This document shows positions 17,796 to 26,321 of a stretch of 51,080 nt of DNA, piece by piece. The first letter of the stretch is position 1, and the number at the start of each line of letters is the position of its first letter. The notes under the pieces were generated by a model. That model made no database searches. It worked only from the letters and a program-made list of their open reading frames with translations, and was not told the origin of the DNA. Both the position numbers and the translations under genes were made by a program. The DNA is from Lachnospiraceae bacterium (GTDB lineage Bacteria > Bacillota > Clostridia > Lachnospirales > Lachnospiraceae): positions 1 to 51,080 of the forward strand of contig JALEWG010000173.1 in assembly GCA_022788065.1 (NCBI GenBank). Reading direction: 5' to 3'.

Positions 17796-19205
17796 ATGGA
17801 GGATACAAAAAAGAAGGAAACGGACGGACGGCAGCGAGCAGATGCGGACAGAATGGCAACGGCGCCGTTGGGAAAACTGATGTTTGAACTGGCGGTTCCG
17901 ACTGTGTTTGCGCAACTTGTGAATCTGCTGTATAATATGGTGGACCGCATCTATGTGGGACGGATTCCCGAAGTGGGGCATCTGGCTCTGGCGGGACTCG
18001 GAGTCACATTTCCGATCATTATTCTGATCTCGGCGTTTGCGGCGTTGATCGGCGCGGGCGGTGCACCGAGAGCGGCAATTCTGATGGGAAGAAAGGATAT
18101 GGACGGTGCGGAAAAAATACTGGGGACCTGTATTTCGGCACTCTGTGTGATGTCCGTGATCCTCGGAGCCATATTCTATGTGATCCGTGAGCCTGTACTG
18201 ATGTGGTTCGGCGCCAGTGAGCAGACGATCGGCTATGCCAGCAGTTACCTTGGTATTTATCTGATCGGAACGATCTCGGTTCAGATCGCATTGGGCTTAA
18301 ATACATTTATTACATCGCAGGGATTTGCGAAGATCAGCATGATGACGGTTCTGATCGGAGCTGTGCTGAACATTATCCTGGATCCGATATTTATCTTCCG
18401 GATGAATATGGGCGTCCGCGGCGCGGCGCTTGCGACGATCATCAGCCAGACGGTATCGGCTGTGTGGGTGATCCGGTTCCTGTGCGGAAAGAGGACGATA
18501 CTCAGGGTGAAACGGGAAAACCTGCGGATCAGGAAGGAGATCCTTCTCCCGGTCGCGGCACTTGGGGCGGCGCCGTTTATCATGCAGTCCACCGAGTGTC
18601 TGGTGCAGCTGACGTACAATTCCGGAATGCAGACGTACGGAAATGACTATTATGTGGGAGCCATGACGATTCTGTTTTCCATTATGCAGATGCTGTTCCT
18701 CCCGATGACGGGACTGACACAGGGCGCTCAGCCGATTTTAAGCTACAACTTCGGCGCAGGAAACAGAGAACGGGTAAAGAAGGCATTCCGGCTGCTGTTT
18801 ATGATCTGTATTGCATTTTCCCTGACAGCGACGGGAATGATCCTGCTCTTTCCGGCATTCTTTATCGGTCTGTTTTCCGCGAATGAGGAGATCATTGCCA
18901 TCGGCTCCCGCGCGATCCGGATCTACATGTCCGGTTTTCTGATCATGGGAGCGCAGCTGGCCTGCCAGCAGACGTTCCTGGCACTGGGACAGGCGAAATA
19001 CTCCATGTTTCTGGCGCTGCTCAGAAAGATCATCCTGTTGATCCCGTTAGCGGTGATTCTGCCGAAGGCAGGCATGGGAGTGGATGGACTGTTCTACGCG
19101 GAACCGATTTCGGACATCCTGGCAGTGATCACGACCGTGACGCTGTTTGCATGTAATTTTAACAAACTGCTGACCGGAAAACCGGCGGCAGACGCAAAGG
19201 CATAA
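17796..19205 (+). CDS. MATE family efflux transporter (second copy)
   Basis: A 469-residue, 12-helix MATE protein. The N-terminal motif MFELAVPTVFAQLVNLLYNMVD and GLGVTFP, with mid-protein GMTQ-like GLTQGAQPILSYNFGAG, place it near the DinF/NorM-like subfamily that includes clostridial MepA-type pumps, and not close to the first MATE of the window. ATG 17796 has AGGTGG 7 bases upstream; the ATG at 17775 has none. The FtsH-type gene starts 15 bp later, so both probably share a transcript. Confidence 0.87.
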   Translation: MEDTKKKETDGRQRADADRMATAPLGKLMFELAVPTVFAQLVNLLYNMVDRIYVGRIPEVGHLALAGLGVTFPIIILISAFAALIGAGGAPRAAILMGRKDMDGAEKILGTCISALCVMSVILGAIFYVIREPVLMWFGASEQTIGYASSYLGIYLIGTISVQIALGLNTFITSQGFAKISMMTVLIGAVLNIILDPIFIFRMNMGVRGAALATIISQTVSAVWVIRFLCGKRTILRVKRENLRIRKEILLPVAALGAAPFIMQSTECLVQLTYNSGMQTYGNDYYVGAMTILFSIMQMLFLPMTGLTQGAQPILSYNFGAGNRERVKKAFRLLFMICIAFSLTATGMILLFPAFFIGLFSANEEIIAIGSRAIRIYMSGFLIMGAQLACQQTFLALGQAKYSMFLALLRKIILLIPLAVILPKAGMGVDGLFYAEPISDILAVITTVTLFACNFNKLLTGKPAADAKA

Positions 19206-19220
19206 AACAAGGAGGAAACA

Positions 19221-21071
19221 ATGGGTGTAAAAGATGGCGGCAAAGTGCCGCAGCAGGACAATTCTAACGGGTACAAAGGCCTGATCTATTACATGATGAC
19301 GATTATGATCATCACGATCCTTTTAAACGGGCTGATTTTTCCGTCCGTGGTAAAGCAGAAGGTGGTTGAGGTCGGCTATAATGATTTTCTGACTATGGTG
19401 GATCAGGGAAAAGTACAGAAGCTGGAGCGCGGTGAAGACTCCATCATGTTCATCGCGGAGGACGCAAGCGGCAGGCAGCAGGTCTATAAGACCGGTCGAT
19501 GGGATGACCCGAACCTGACAGAACGGCTTTACAGAGCCGGAGTTGAGTTCGGCGAAGTGATTCCGCAGAAAGAATCCGTGATCATGTCATTCTTTACCAA
19601 CTGGATTCTGCCGATCGGAATCATGATCGCTCTCGGACAGATCATGTCACGGATGATGGCGAAAAAGATGGGCGGAAACGCCATGACCTTCGGAAAATCC
19701 AACGCAAAGATCTACGCGGAAAACGAGACAGGAAAGACCTTCGCGGATGTAGCGGGCCAGGAGGAAGCGAAGGAGGCGCTGAAGGAGATCGTGGATTTCC
19801 TTCATGATCCGAAGAAATATTCCGATATCGGCGCGACGCTCCCCAAAGGCGCACTGCTCGTGGGCCCTCCCGGAACAGGTAAAACGCTGCTTGCCAAGGC
19901 TGTGGCAGGCGAGGCGCATGTGCCGTTCTTCTCCATCTCCGGTTCGGAATTTGTGGAGATGTTTGTGGGCATGGGCGCTGCGAAAGTCCGTGACCTCTTT
20001 AAGCAGGCCAACGAGAAGGCACCATGTATCGTCTTCATCGATGAGATCGATACCATCGGTAAAAAGCGTGACGGCAGCGGCATGGGCGGAAACGATGAGA
20101 GAGAGCAGACATTAAACCAGCTGCTGACTGAGATGGATGGCTTCGACGGAAAGAAGGGCGTTGTGATCCTGGCGGCAACCAACCGTCCCGAGACTCTGGA
20201 TCAGGCGCTGCTCCGGCCGGGCCGTTTCGACAGAAGGATCCCTGTGGAGCTTCCGGATCTGAAAGGCCGTGAGGCGATCCTCCGGGTACATGCGAGAAAT
20301 GTAAAGATGGACGATACGGTGGACTTCAATGCCGTTGCACGCGCTACTTCCGGTGCAAGCGGCGCGGAGCTTGCCAATATTGTCAATGAGGCCGCACTCC
20401 GTGCTGTCCGTATGGGACGCAAGGTGGTCTGCCAGGCAGATCTGGAGGAGAGTGTGGAAACCGTTATCGCGGGATACCAGAGAAAGGATGCCGCCGTTTC
20501 CGAAAATGAGAAGCGGATCGTGGCCTATCATGAGATCGGACACGCCCTCGTGGCTGCATGTCAGAGCAATTCCGCTCCGGTCCACAAGATCACGATCGTT
20601 CCGAGAACATCCGGAGCGCTTGGCTATACCATGCAGGTGGAGTCCGGTGAACGATTCCTGATGAGCAAGGAGGAGGCACTCAACAAGATCGCCACACTGA
20701 CAGGCGGACGCGCAGCCGAGGAATTTATGTTCGGCTCCATCACCACCGGCGCCTCCAACGATATCGAGCAGGCCACAAAGTTAGCGAGAGCCATGGTCAC
20801 AAGATACGGTATGAGCGATCAGTTCGGTATGGTTGCGTTGGAGACAGTGACCAACCAGTATCTTGGAGGGGATACCTCCCTGGCATGTGCCCCTGAGACT
20901 GCCAAAGCAGTCGACGATGAAGTCATCCGGACTGTAAAGGCACAGTATGACAAGGCGATGCAGATCCTGAGGGACCATGCCGGAAAGCTGAATGAACTGT
21001 CAGAATATCTTCTGGAAAAGGAAACAATTACCGGGGAAGAATTCATGGAAATTCTGAACAGACAGCAGTAA
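19221..21071 (+). CDS. ftsH: FtsH-type membrane ATP-dependent zinc metalloprotease
   Basis: A 616-residue AAA+ protease: transmembrane helix 1 (about residues 23-43), a small extracytoplasmic domain, transmembrane helix 2 (about 118-136), then the ATPase with Walker A GPPGTGKT (215-222), Walker [12 protein letters not shown], the SRH region [21 protein letters not shown], and protease zinc site HEIGH (437-441). The pore aromatic is in [11 protein letters not shown]. The usual FtsH sequence is HEAGH; Ile for Ala keeps the HExxH ligands. It degrades misfolded or regulatory membrane and cytosolic proteins. It may be a second FtsH paralogue in this genome. Confidence 0.93.
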   Translation: MGVKDGGKVPQQDNSNGYKGLIYYMMTIMIITILLNGLIFPSVVKQKVVEVGYNDFLTMVDQGKVQKLERGEDSIMFIAEDASGRQQVYKTGRWDDPNLTERLYRAGVEFGEVIPQKESVIMSFFTNWILPIGIMIALGQIMSRMMAKKMGGNAMTFGKSNAKIYAENETGKTFADVAGQEEAKEALKEIVDFLHDPKKYSDIGATLPKGALLVGPPGTGKTLLAKAVAGEAHVPFFSISGSEFVEMFVGMGAAKVRDLFKQANEKAPCIVFIDEIDTIGKKRDGSGMGGNDEREQTLNQLLTEMDGFDGKKGVVILAATNRPETLDQALLRPGRFDRRIPVELPDLKGREAILRVHARNVKMDDTVDFNAVARATSGASGAELANIVNEAALRAVRMGRKVVCQADLEESVETVIAGYQRKDAAVSENEKRIVAYHEIGHALVAACQSNSAPVHKITIVPRTSGALGYTMQVESGERFLMSKEEALNKIATLTGGRAAEEFMFGSITTGASNDIEQATKLARAMVTRYGMSDQFGMVALETVTNQYLGGDTSLACAPETAKAVDDEVIRTVKAQYDKAMQILRDHAGKLNELSEYLLEKETITGEEFMEILNRQQ

Positions 21072-21100
21072 TCTTTTTTAATTACAGAAAAAATGAAAGG

Positions 21101-21143
21101 ACAGCGGAGCTTTTTGACAAAATCAGGAAGCCCGCTGTTTTCG
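21101..21143 (+). terminator. Terminator after the FtsH gene
   Basis: ACAGCGG and GCTT (21101-21112) pair with AAGC and CCGCTGT (21128-21138) with one bulged A, followed by TTTTCG. Confidence 0.75.
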
Positions 21144-21193
21144 TCATTTATCGACATTGGAGGATCGGAAACGGAAAAAGTGATTTTATTCGG

Positions 21194-21222
21194 TTGACAA
21201 TGGAAAAATAAAGAAATATAAT
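21194..21222 (+). promoter_or_regulatory. Perfect sigma-A promoter for the BTAD regulator
   Basis: TTGACA (21194-21199), 17-bp spacer, TATAAT (21217-21222). Both boxes match consensus exactly. The transcript would have about 120 bases before the chosen start codon. Confidence 0.85.
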
Positions 21223-21350
21223 TAAAATTAATAGGCTGGTTTGATATAGTGTCTGCTATAGTATTTACCATATTTTAGCGGAAAAGACCGGCACAGAGAA
21301 GTAGAGAAATGGACCGGGCCGAGAAAACGAGGCCTGATGGGAGAGACTCT

Positions 21351-22577
21351 ATGGAGAAGACTTGTGCAAAACTGGTTTTGAATATGCTGGGGGGCTACAC
21401 CCTTACATATGATGATAAACCCATTACACTGGGACGTGGCAATCTGACCAAATCCGTCCAGCTGCTTCAGCTCCTTTTGCTCCACATACAAAATGGAATC
21501 GCGAAAGAGGAGTTGGTGCAGGCGCTGTACGACTGGGAAGATGTAACGGATACGAACAACAGCCTGAACAGTATGATCTACCGGCTGAAAAATCAGCTGG
21601 CAGCTGCCGGCATGCCGAAAGAGGATTATATTTCGATCAAAAACGGAATCTGCCGGTGGAGCGGAAGCATGCCGGTGGAGATCGATGTGGTTTCCTTTGA
21701 AAACTATGTGAATCAGGCGGCGGAGGCGAAGGCGGATGAGAAGCGTGAGCTTCTTAAGAATGCCGTCGCTCTGTACAGAGGCGAATTCCTTCCTCAGCTC
21801 TCCAATGAGCTGTGGGTTACTGTGGAGAGCGTTCGTTTGAAAAAAATGTACGTATCCAGTGTACAACAGTTGGGTGAGATTCTGGAGAAGGATCAGGAAT
21901 ATCAGCAAATGTACGATATGTACAAACATGCTTCGACATTGTATCCTTTTGATGAATGGCAGGAAAAGGAGATCGATACGCTCCAGAAAATGGAGCGCTA
22001 TGACGAGGCATTCCGGATCTATCAGGAGACAGTCCGTCTGTATTCGGAAGAGCTGGGTGCTCCGCCCTCCGCAAGAATGAGGGAACTGCTCCGTAAAATG
22101 AACGGGAAGCTCCTGAACAGCGAAAATGATTTCCTGAAGATTCAGTCCCGCCTGAAAGAAGAAGGGAATAAGTCGGGAGCGTATTTCTGCGCGTATCCGA
22201 GTTTTGTCGATACATACCGGCTGATGTGCCGGACGATTGAGAGAAGCGGCCAGTCGGTTTATCTGATGGCATGCAGTGTCTTTTACGAAAATCCGTCAGC
22301 CAAGACAGATAAAAAGGCGGAGGAGATCCTCGGAAAGTGCATCGAGAAGGTACTTCGGCGCGGAGACGTCTATACGCGTTACAGCGGAAGTCAGTATCTG
22401 ATCCTGCTTCCAACGGCGCAGAGAGAAAACTGCGATATGATTTTTGAACGAATCGAGAGGCAGTTTGAGAAGGAAAACAAGAACAGGGACTGCTGGGTGG
22501 AGTATGAGGTGACGGAGATCATCGACTTTCCGGAAGATTCGGATCGGGGGATCCAGTTTAAGAAATCGAGTGCCTGG
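21351..22577 (+). CDS. BTAD-domain (SARP-like) regulator with degenerate GGDEF-like tail
   Basis: About 408 residues. The first ~100 form a winged-helix DNA-binding domain of the SARP/OmpR type (AKLVLNMLGGYTLTYDDKPI at the start), followed by a TPR-like bacterial transcriptional activation domain (about 100-245) ending in ELGAPPSARMRELL. The C-terminal ~150 residues resemble a diguanylate cyclase fold, but where GGDEF is expected the chain reads YSGSQY (SGSQY at 345-349) before LILLP, so it is probably catalytically dead and may sense a ligand or partner. ATG 21351 follows GGGAGAG; the ATG at 21309 has a weaker RBS. The frame's TAG stop follows directly. Confidence 0.78.
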
Positions 22578-22624
22578 TAGTGTGCGAATGCACAAAAAAG
22601 TGTCTTAAAAACTGAAAATTTTAG

Positions 22625-22664
22625 AAAAAAGCTGTTGCGTGCAAGGTTGCGTGACAGCTTTTTT
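22625..22664 (+). terminator. Bidirectional-type terminator after the BTAD gene
   Basis: Perfect 11-bp inverted repeat, AAAAAAGCTGT (22625-22635) with ACAGCTTTTTT (22654-22664), T-rich on both strands. Confidence 0.8.
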
Positions 22665-22696
22665 GGTACAGTATAAGCATCAGACGAAAGGATGTG

Positions 22697-23185
22697 ATGA
22701 TTCAGGTGTACAGGGTAAATGTTTCTGCACCAAATCTGGTGAGTGTCTGTGTAGATCGTGTGACGAACGGATGCCCATGCGGCCGCTTCTACAATAAATA
22801 CAAGGTCGACGGAGCCCGATTCGGAAATGTATATGAACTTTTGAAGGAACTGGAAAACACCTGTGACCTGAGCAATTATCCTCAAAGCTCTACCCAGGAA
22901 CGGACATTCGGGATAAAAAGAGGGACCATGAAAGAGAAGAAGAAGGCTGAGCAGATGGTAAATGCGAATGAAATATTAGAAAAATCGGGTGAACTGGCCA
23001 CATTCGTCATTCACGTAAAATACCGCCAGAATTCGACCTGGCAGGGAGATATTTTCTGGGCAGAAAAACAGGAGAAGTGCAATTTCCGAAGCGCGTTGGA
23101 GCTTCTGAAGCTGATTGACAGTGCGCTGGATACAGCAGAGCCAGAAGATAAATCTGACTGCCCGGAAGCGGATGAGAACGTATAG
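22697..23185 (+). CDS. Uncharacterised protein built of two repeated modules
   Basis: A 162-residue protein with no named family I can give. Residues 15-57 and 103-145 align without gaps: both have a V-x-x-x-V strand region, an Asn, then Gly, a second strand, an aromatic Phe (F42/F130) and the helix ELLK...D. The modules are GRFYNKYKVDGARFGNVYELLK and the equivalent starting GDIFWAEKQ. The linker (about 60-100) is hydrophilic and Lys-rich. No signal peptide, so it is probably cytoplasmic. ATG 22697 is preferred over GTG 22694 because of RBS spacing. It lies between the BTAD regulator and the sortase. Confidence 0.7.
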   Translation: MIQVYRVNVSAPNLVSVCVDRVTNGCPCGRFYNKYKVDGARFGNVYELLKELENTCDLSNYPQSSTQERTFGIKRGTMKEKKKAEQMVNANEILEKSGELATFVIHVKYRQNSTWQGDIFWAEKQEKCNFRSALELLKLIDSALDTAEPEDKSDCPEADENV

Positions 23186-23239
23186 GCTGCGGGATCTGTT
23201 AACAGTACGAGATTGTATTAAAATCTGCGAAAACTGTGT

Positions 23240-23270
23240 AAGCTGGCGTATTTGCATGCGGCAGCTTTTA
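23240..23270 (+). terminator. Possible terminator after the two-module gene
   Basis: AAGCTG...CAGCTT with further pairing inside after one G-G mismatch (23240-23267), followed by TTTTA. Similar in stem sequence to the terminator before this gene. Confidence 0.55.
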
Positions 23271-23332
23271 TGAATTGCGGAAAAACCGGAGTGAGCGGGA
23301 AAAATCTGCGGTATTTGCAGAAGATTATCATA

Positions 23333-23361
23333 TTGACAGTTCCGTGAATCATGGATATGAT
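23333..23361 (+). promoter_or_regulatory. Promoter for the sortase gene
   Basis: Perfect TTGACA (23333-23338), 17-bp spacer, TATGAT (23356-23361), about 41 bp before the ATG. Confidence 0.75.
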
Positions 23362-23402
23362 GATTACAGGGAACCGGAATTAAGAAAGCACAGGTGTGAT
23401 GA

Positions 23403-24068
23403 ATGAAGAAAAAAGGTTCTGTTCTCATAACAGTCGGTGTATTGTTTCTTGCAGCTGCGTTTGCGCTGGCTGCCTATAATATCTGGGATGACAAAAGAGC
23501 CGCTGAGGAGTCGGAGACTGTTCTGGAACAGGTGGAGGTGCAGATTCCGGAAGCAGTGACGCGCGAGGAAAACGAGAAGATCGCGGATCCGTCAGAGCGG
23601 GTGATTCCGGATTATGTTCTGGATCCGACGCGGGAGATGCCTGTGATCCGGATCGACGGATATGAGTATATTGGCGTGCTGGATGTGCCGTCGCTGTCTC
23701 TCTCGCTGCCGATCATGAGCGACTGGGACGAAACGAGACTGAAAATTTCGCCGTGCCGTTATAAAGGCTCGGCGTATCAGGGAAATCTGATTATCGCAGG
23801 ACATAACTACAAATCCCATTTCCGCTCGTTAAAGACGTTTACGGGCGGAGAAACCGTTATTTTTACGGATGTGGACGGCAACCGGTTTACGTATGAGGTC
23901 GTTGAGGCGGAGATCCTGAACGGCAGTGACGTGGAGCGGATGGAGAGCGGAGAGTGGGATCTGACTCTGTTTACATGTACGTACGGAGGAAAAACCAGAT
24001 ATACGCTGAGGTGCGAACTGGTGGACTCCTATGCGGAGCCGGCATTGCCTGCGGGAAGCGGATCCTAA
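23403..24068 (+). CDS. Sortase
   Basis: A 221-residue membrane-anchored cysteine transpeptidase. A single N-terminal transmembrane helix (residues ~7-27) is followed by a ~50-residue stalk and the sortase barrel. Catalytic residues are His134 in AGHNYKSHF, Cys192 in FTCTYGG and Arg199. Sortases attach LPxTG-like surface proteins to the wall or polymerise pili. No protein with a sorting signal is in the window, so its substrate is elsewhere. The compact barrel suggests a class D-like or small class B-like enzyme; I cannot settle which. ATG is preceded by a weak GTGATGA region. Confidence 0.85.
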   Translation: MKKKGSVLITVGVLFLAAAFALAAYNIWDDKRAAEESETVLEQVEVQIPEAVTREENEKIADPSERVIPDYVLDPTREMPVIRIDGYEYIGVLDVPSLSLSLPIMSDWDETRLKISPCRYKGSAYQGNLIIAGHNYKSHFRSLKTFTGGETVIFTDVDGNRFTYEVVEAEILNGSDVERMESGEWDLTLFTCTYGGKTRYTLRCELVDSYAEPALPAGSGS

Positions 24069-24111
24069 GGACGGGGGTGCATGTGCATTCCCGCAGCAGA
24101 GGGGAATTGCC

Positions 24112-25086
24112 ATGGAGAAAAAAATCTGCCCGTATTGCGACCAGCCGATATCGGGTATGTACTGCAAAGGATGCAGGCGGTTCGTGAAAAAGCCGGTTAC
24201 GGTCAATGTGACGTATTATTTGAATGAGAGGCATTCCGAGTCGGAGGAATCCTGCCAGTATCATGGGGACCTTTTGACCGGAAAGATGGAAGAAGTAAAT
24301 AAGAAAAACAGCCGTCAACCCCCGCAGCGAAAGCGGCCGAAGGCTGTGACGGAGAAAAATCACCGGAAACAGTCGGATAAAGGCAGTAAGATCATGCGGC
24401 GGCTTTTTATCGCTATCCTTATCTATATCGGCGTCTGCCTTGTTGTGCCGTTGGCGGGACTGGTCCTGTATCTGGCAAAAGGGGCAAAGCAGGCGATCCC
24501 GGAATACCTTGCACCGGGAGAACACACGGCCGCTGTAGAAGCTGATGATTGGGAGCGGAGCGATGAGGAAGTGAAGGCGGCGGGAGTTGCCTGCAACGGA
24601 TCCGGCCATTTTAATGTGACTGAGAGTGAGTTTTCTTTCGCATTTCAGGCGTGTCTTGCGGAAAACGGATTTCATGAGTGGGCGCTGGAGCAGTCCAGCT
24701 ATAATCAGGCGTTCGGTTCATTCAGCTGGTATGAGACAAGGTCCGAATATATCCTGAGCGAAGGAGACGCCTATCTGGGAACCATTTCCGTGGAATCGGA
24801 TACGGCGACCGGAGAACTTCACGGCGTGACAATGTACACGGAAGATGAGGAGACCTTTTATCGAATGGCAGATGCGGTCCTCATGGCTTTTGAAGTGTCA
24901 GGACTTGCGGACGGTCTTCCGGCTGGCCGGGCCTTTTATGAGGAAGCGTGCGAAAGCAGCGAGCAGAAGACCCAGGGGCAGCGGCTGCAGTACGGTATGG
25001 AAGTGAGCTGCTATATCCGGGAACCGGAGGATCCGGAATTCTATCACATGTCCATTTTGGCTCCCGTACAGGATAACGAGATTTAA
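24112..25086 (+). CDS. Zinc-ribbon single-pass membrane protein, unknown function
   Basis: A 324-residue protein I do not recognise beyond its parts. It starts with a rubredoxin-like zinc ribbon (Cys6, Cys9, Cys18, Cys21), then a basic Lys/Arg/Gln-rich region to residue ~95, one transmembrane helix (about 97-121) and a ~200-residue C-terminal domain that should lie outside the cell. The pattern is that of zinc-ribbon membrane sensors or envelope proteins common in clostridia. The start ATG 24112 follows AGAGGGGA; the open frame upstream overlaps the sortase gene and is not used. It probably shares the sortase transcript. Confidence 0.7.
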   Translation: MEKKICPYCDQPISGMYCKGCRRFVKKPVTVNVTYYLNERHSESEESCQYHGDLLTGKMEEVNKKNSRQPPQRKRPKAVTEKNHRKQSDKGSKIMRRLFIAILIYIGVCLVVPLAGLVLYLAKGAKQAIPEYLAPGEHTAAVEADDWERSDEEVKAAGVACNGSGHFNVTESEFSFAFQACLAENGFHEWALEQSSYNQAFGSFSWYETRSEYILSEGDAYLGTISVESDTATGELHGVTMYTEDEETFYRMADAVLMAFEVSGLADGLPAGRAFYEEACESSEQKTQGQRLQYGMEVSCYIREPEDPEFYHMSILAPVQDNEI

Positions 25087-25091
25087 AATAA

Positions 25092-25147
25092 AACCTGCAT
25101 GAGTGCGGAAACGGATCAGATCCGTAATTCCGCGTCATGCAGGTTTT
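25092..25147. terminator. Convergent terminator
   Basis: AACCTGCAT (25092-25100) pairs with ATGCAGGTT (25137-25145), enclosing a second stem GCGGAA/TTCCGC and an inner ACGGAT/ATCCGT. TTTTT follows on the plus strand and TTTTATTTT on the minus, so it serves both converging genes. Confidence 0.85.
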
Positions 25148-25157
25148 TCTCCGGCGT

Positions 25158-25829
25158 CTATTCACTTCTGCCGCTTCGTGCTTCTTCCAGGTAGTTATAG
25201 AGCGTATACTTGGAAACCTGAAATGTTTCGCATAACAGCACACTTGTCTTTGAGATTTTGAATACACCTTTCTGGTCCAGATAGTCCAGCGCGCGGATCT
25301 TTTCCTCTTTATTCATAAGCGCCATGGGCTTTCCGACAAGGAGCTCTGCCTGCTGCATATAATACTGGAGAATATCATCAACGTTTTTTGTGGAAAGAGC
25401 GTCGATATCACTGGCGGGCGGAGCCGGTTTGGTGACCGGGTGTTGGATGAAACCGGACAGCGCCTTCTGCGCCATCAGAAGATCGGAAATATCCATGTTC
25501 ACGCAGACGGAACCGATGATTTTTCCGTTTTCATCCGGAATCAATGTGGTGAAGGACTTAAAAAAGCTGTCCTTGGGACCGTTGGAAAAAGTCTGGAGGC
25601 TTTCCTTCATCGGTTCGATATCTTTTCCGAACAGAGTGATCATACCGCCTTTGGGGGAACCGCCGATACTGCGTCCGCTGACCTGAGAGTTCAGCGCGTA
25701 CACGATCGTGTGGTCATAGCCTTTTCTGTAGTCGTGAATGACAATTTCACTGTTTTCGCCTAGAAATTTCTGAAGACCCTCCAGGAAACGGATGAGAAAG
25801 TCGAAATCCAGATATTGAGAAATTTCCAT
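25158..25829 (-). CDS. YheO/DauR-like PAS-HTH transcriptional regulator
   Basis: A 223-residue cytoplasmic regulator. Residues ~10-125 match the YheO-like PAS domain (begins FLEGLQKFLGENSEIVIHD; later GKIIGSVCVNMDIS), and the C terminus (about 165-220) is an HTH_22-type helix-turn-helix with VLLCETFQVSKYTLYNYLEEAR. Known relatives include DauR, the D-arginine-utilisation repressor. ATG 25829 has AAAGGAG 6-7 bases upstream; the longer frame reaching 25982 covers the promoter. It is divergent from a strong promoter making the RNA at 25985-26236, which it may control. Confidence 0.85.
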   Translation of the reverse strand: MEISQYLDFDFLIRFLEGLQKFLGENSEIVIHDYRKGYDHTIVYALNSQVSGRSIGGSPKGGMITLFGKDIEPMKESLQTFSNGPKDSFFKSFTTLIPDENGKIIGSVCVNMDISDLLMAQKALSGFIQHPVTKPAPPASDIDALSTKNVDDILQYYMQQAELLVGKPMALMNKEEKIRALDYLDQKGVFKISKTSVLLCETFQVSKYTLYNYLEEARSGRSE

Positions 25830-25880
25830 GATGTCTCCTTTCGCTTGAGTCGAATTGTATGATGATGAAACTCTGATACC

Positions 25881-25909
25881 AGTATACCTGCGAACAGACT
25901 GTTTGTCAA
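25881..25909 (-). promoter_or_regulatory. Promoter of the YheO/DauR-like regulator
   Basis: Minus strand: TTGACA (25909-25904), 17-bp spacer, TATACT (25886-25881). The -35 box is part of a palindrome, GTTTGT-CAATTA-ACAAAC (25901-25918), so a bound regulator would block it. Confidence 0.75.
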
Positions 25910-26023
25910 TTAACAAACTAAAAAACAAACAAAAAGTTTGAAATGCCGCTTGACAAATTGGGACGCAGGATATATAATTCAATTAAATCAGACAAAAAGG
26001 CAGGTTGACAAACTATTTGTTTA
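25901..26023. promoter_or_regulatory. Cluster of TTGACAAAC / GTTTGT inverted repeats between divergent promoters
   Basis: Three related palindromic sites: 25901-25918 (GTTTGT...ACAAAC), about 25926-25940 (CAAAC-AAAAA-GTTTG) and 26008-26020 (ACAAA-CTA-TTTGT). Two overlap TTGACA boxes. Their arrangement suggests autoregulation plus control of the rightward promoter by the adjacent PAS-HTH protein. This is inferred from position only. Confidence 0.5.
25950..25978 (+). promoter_or_regulatory. Perfect sigma-A promoter for the structured RNA
   Basis: TTGACA (25950-25955), 17-bp spacer, TATAAT (25973-25978). Predicted transcript start about 25985. A second TTGACA at 26005-26010 lacks a good -10 box. 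Confidence 0.85.
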
Positions 26024-26236
26024 CAATAAAGAGACCAAGGTCTCTCCCCGGAGTGGATGCCCGGGAAGAGATGAGTGAACCGGTTCTGCTGATTTGAAAC
26101 CGGGGCGCGGGTATCTCCCGGAGGAGGGGAGATTGGGTCGGCCGGACAGGGCAATATGTCCGGATGTAAAATCTTAAGTGTTATTGGTTCAGGAAACAGG
26201 CATGATACAGGGGAAGGTATCATGCCTGTTTTCCGA
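25985..26236 (+). ncRNA. Candidate structured RNA (sRNA or leader), class unknown
   Basis: About 250 bases between a consensus promoter and a strong terminator, with no convincing open reading frame. Hairpins visible: GAGAC/GTCTC (26031-26044), CCCGG/CCGGG (26047-26065), CCGGTT/AACCGG (about 26080-26103), ATCTCCC/GGGAGAT (26113-26133) and CCGGACA/TGTCCGG (26143-26164). AGAGAT at 26068 could instead pair with ATCT at 26113, giving two exclusive folds. I compared it with the riboswitch, 6S, SRP, RNase P and tmRNA signatures I know and found no match. It may be an independent RNA or the leader of the gene at 26322. Confidence 0.6.
26195..26234 (+). terminator. Terminator of the structured RNA
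   Basis: Perfect 14-bp inverted repeat, AACAGGCATGATAC (26195-26208) with GTATCATGCCTGTT (26217-26230), followed by TT; the tail is TTTT in all. Confidence 0.88.
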
Positions 26237-26321
26237 TATCATCGATCACTGCTGTATAATTTCCTTTCGTCGGCACATACTGAGAGAAAACAGTCTGTCA
26301 GACAGAAAGTGAGGTACGCGG

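Noticed and set aside
25092..25147. Riboswitch or attenuator
   Set aside because: It lies between converging genes and has T tracts on both strands, so a shared terminator explains it.
26031..26165. c-di-AMP (ydaO) riboswitch
   Set aside because: GATTTGAAACCGGGG looks faintly similar, but the other conserved blocks of that class are missing.
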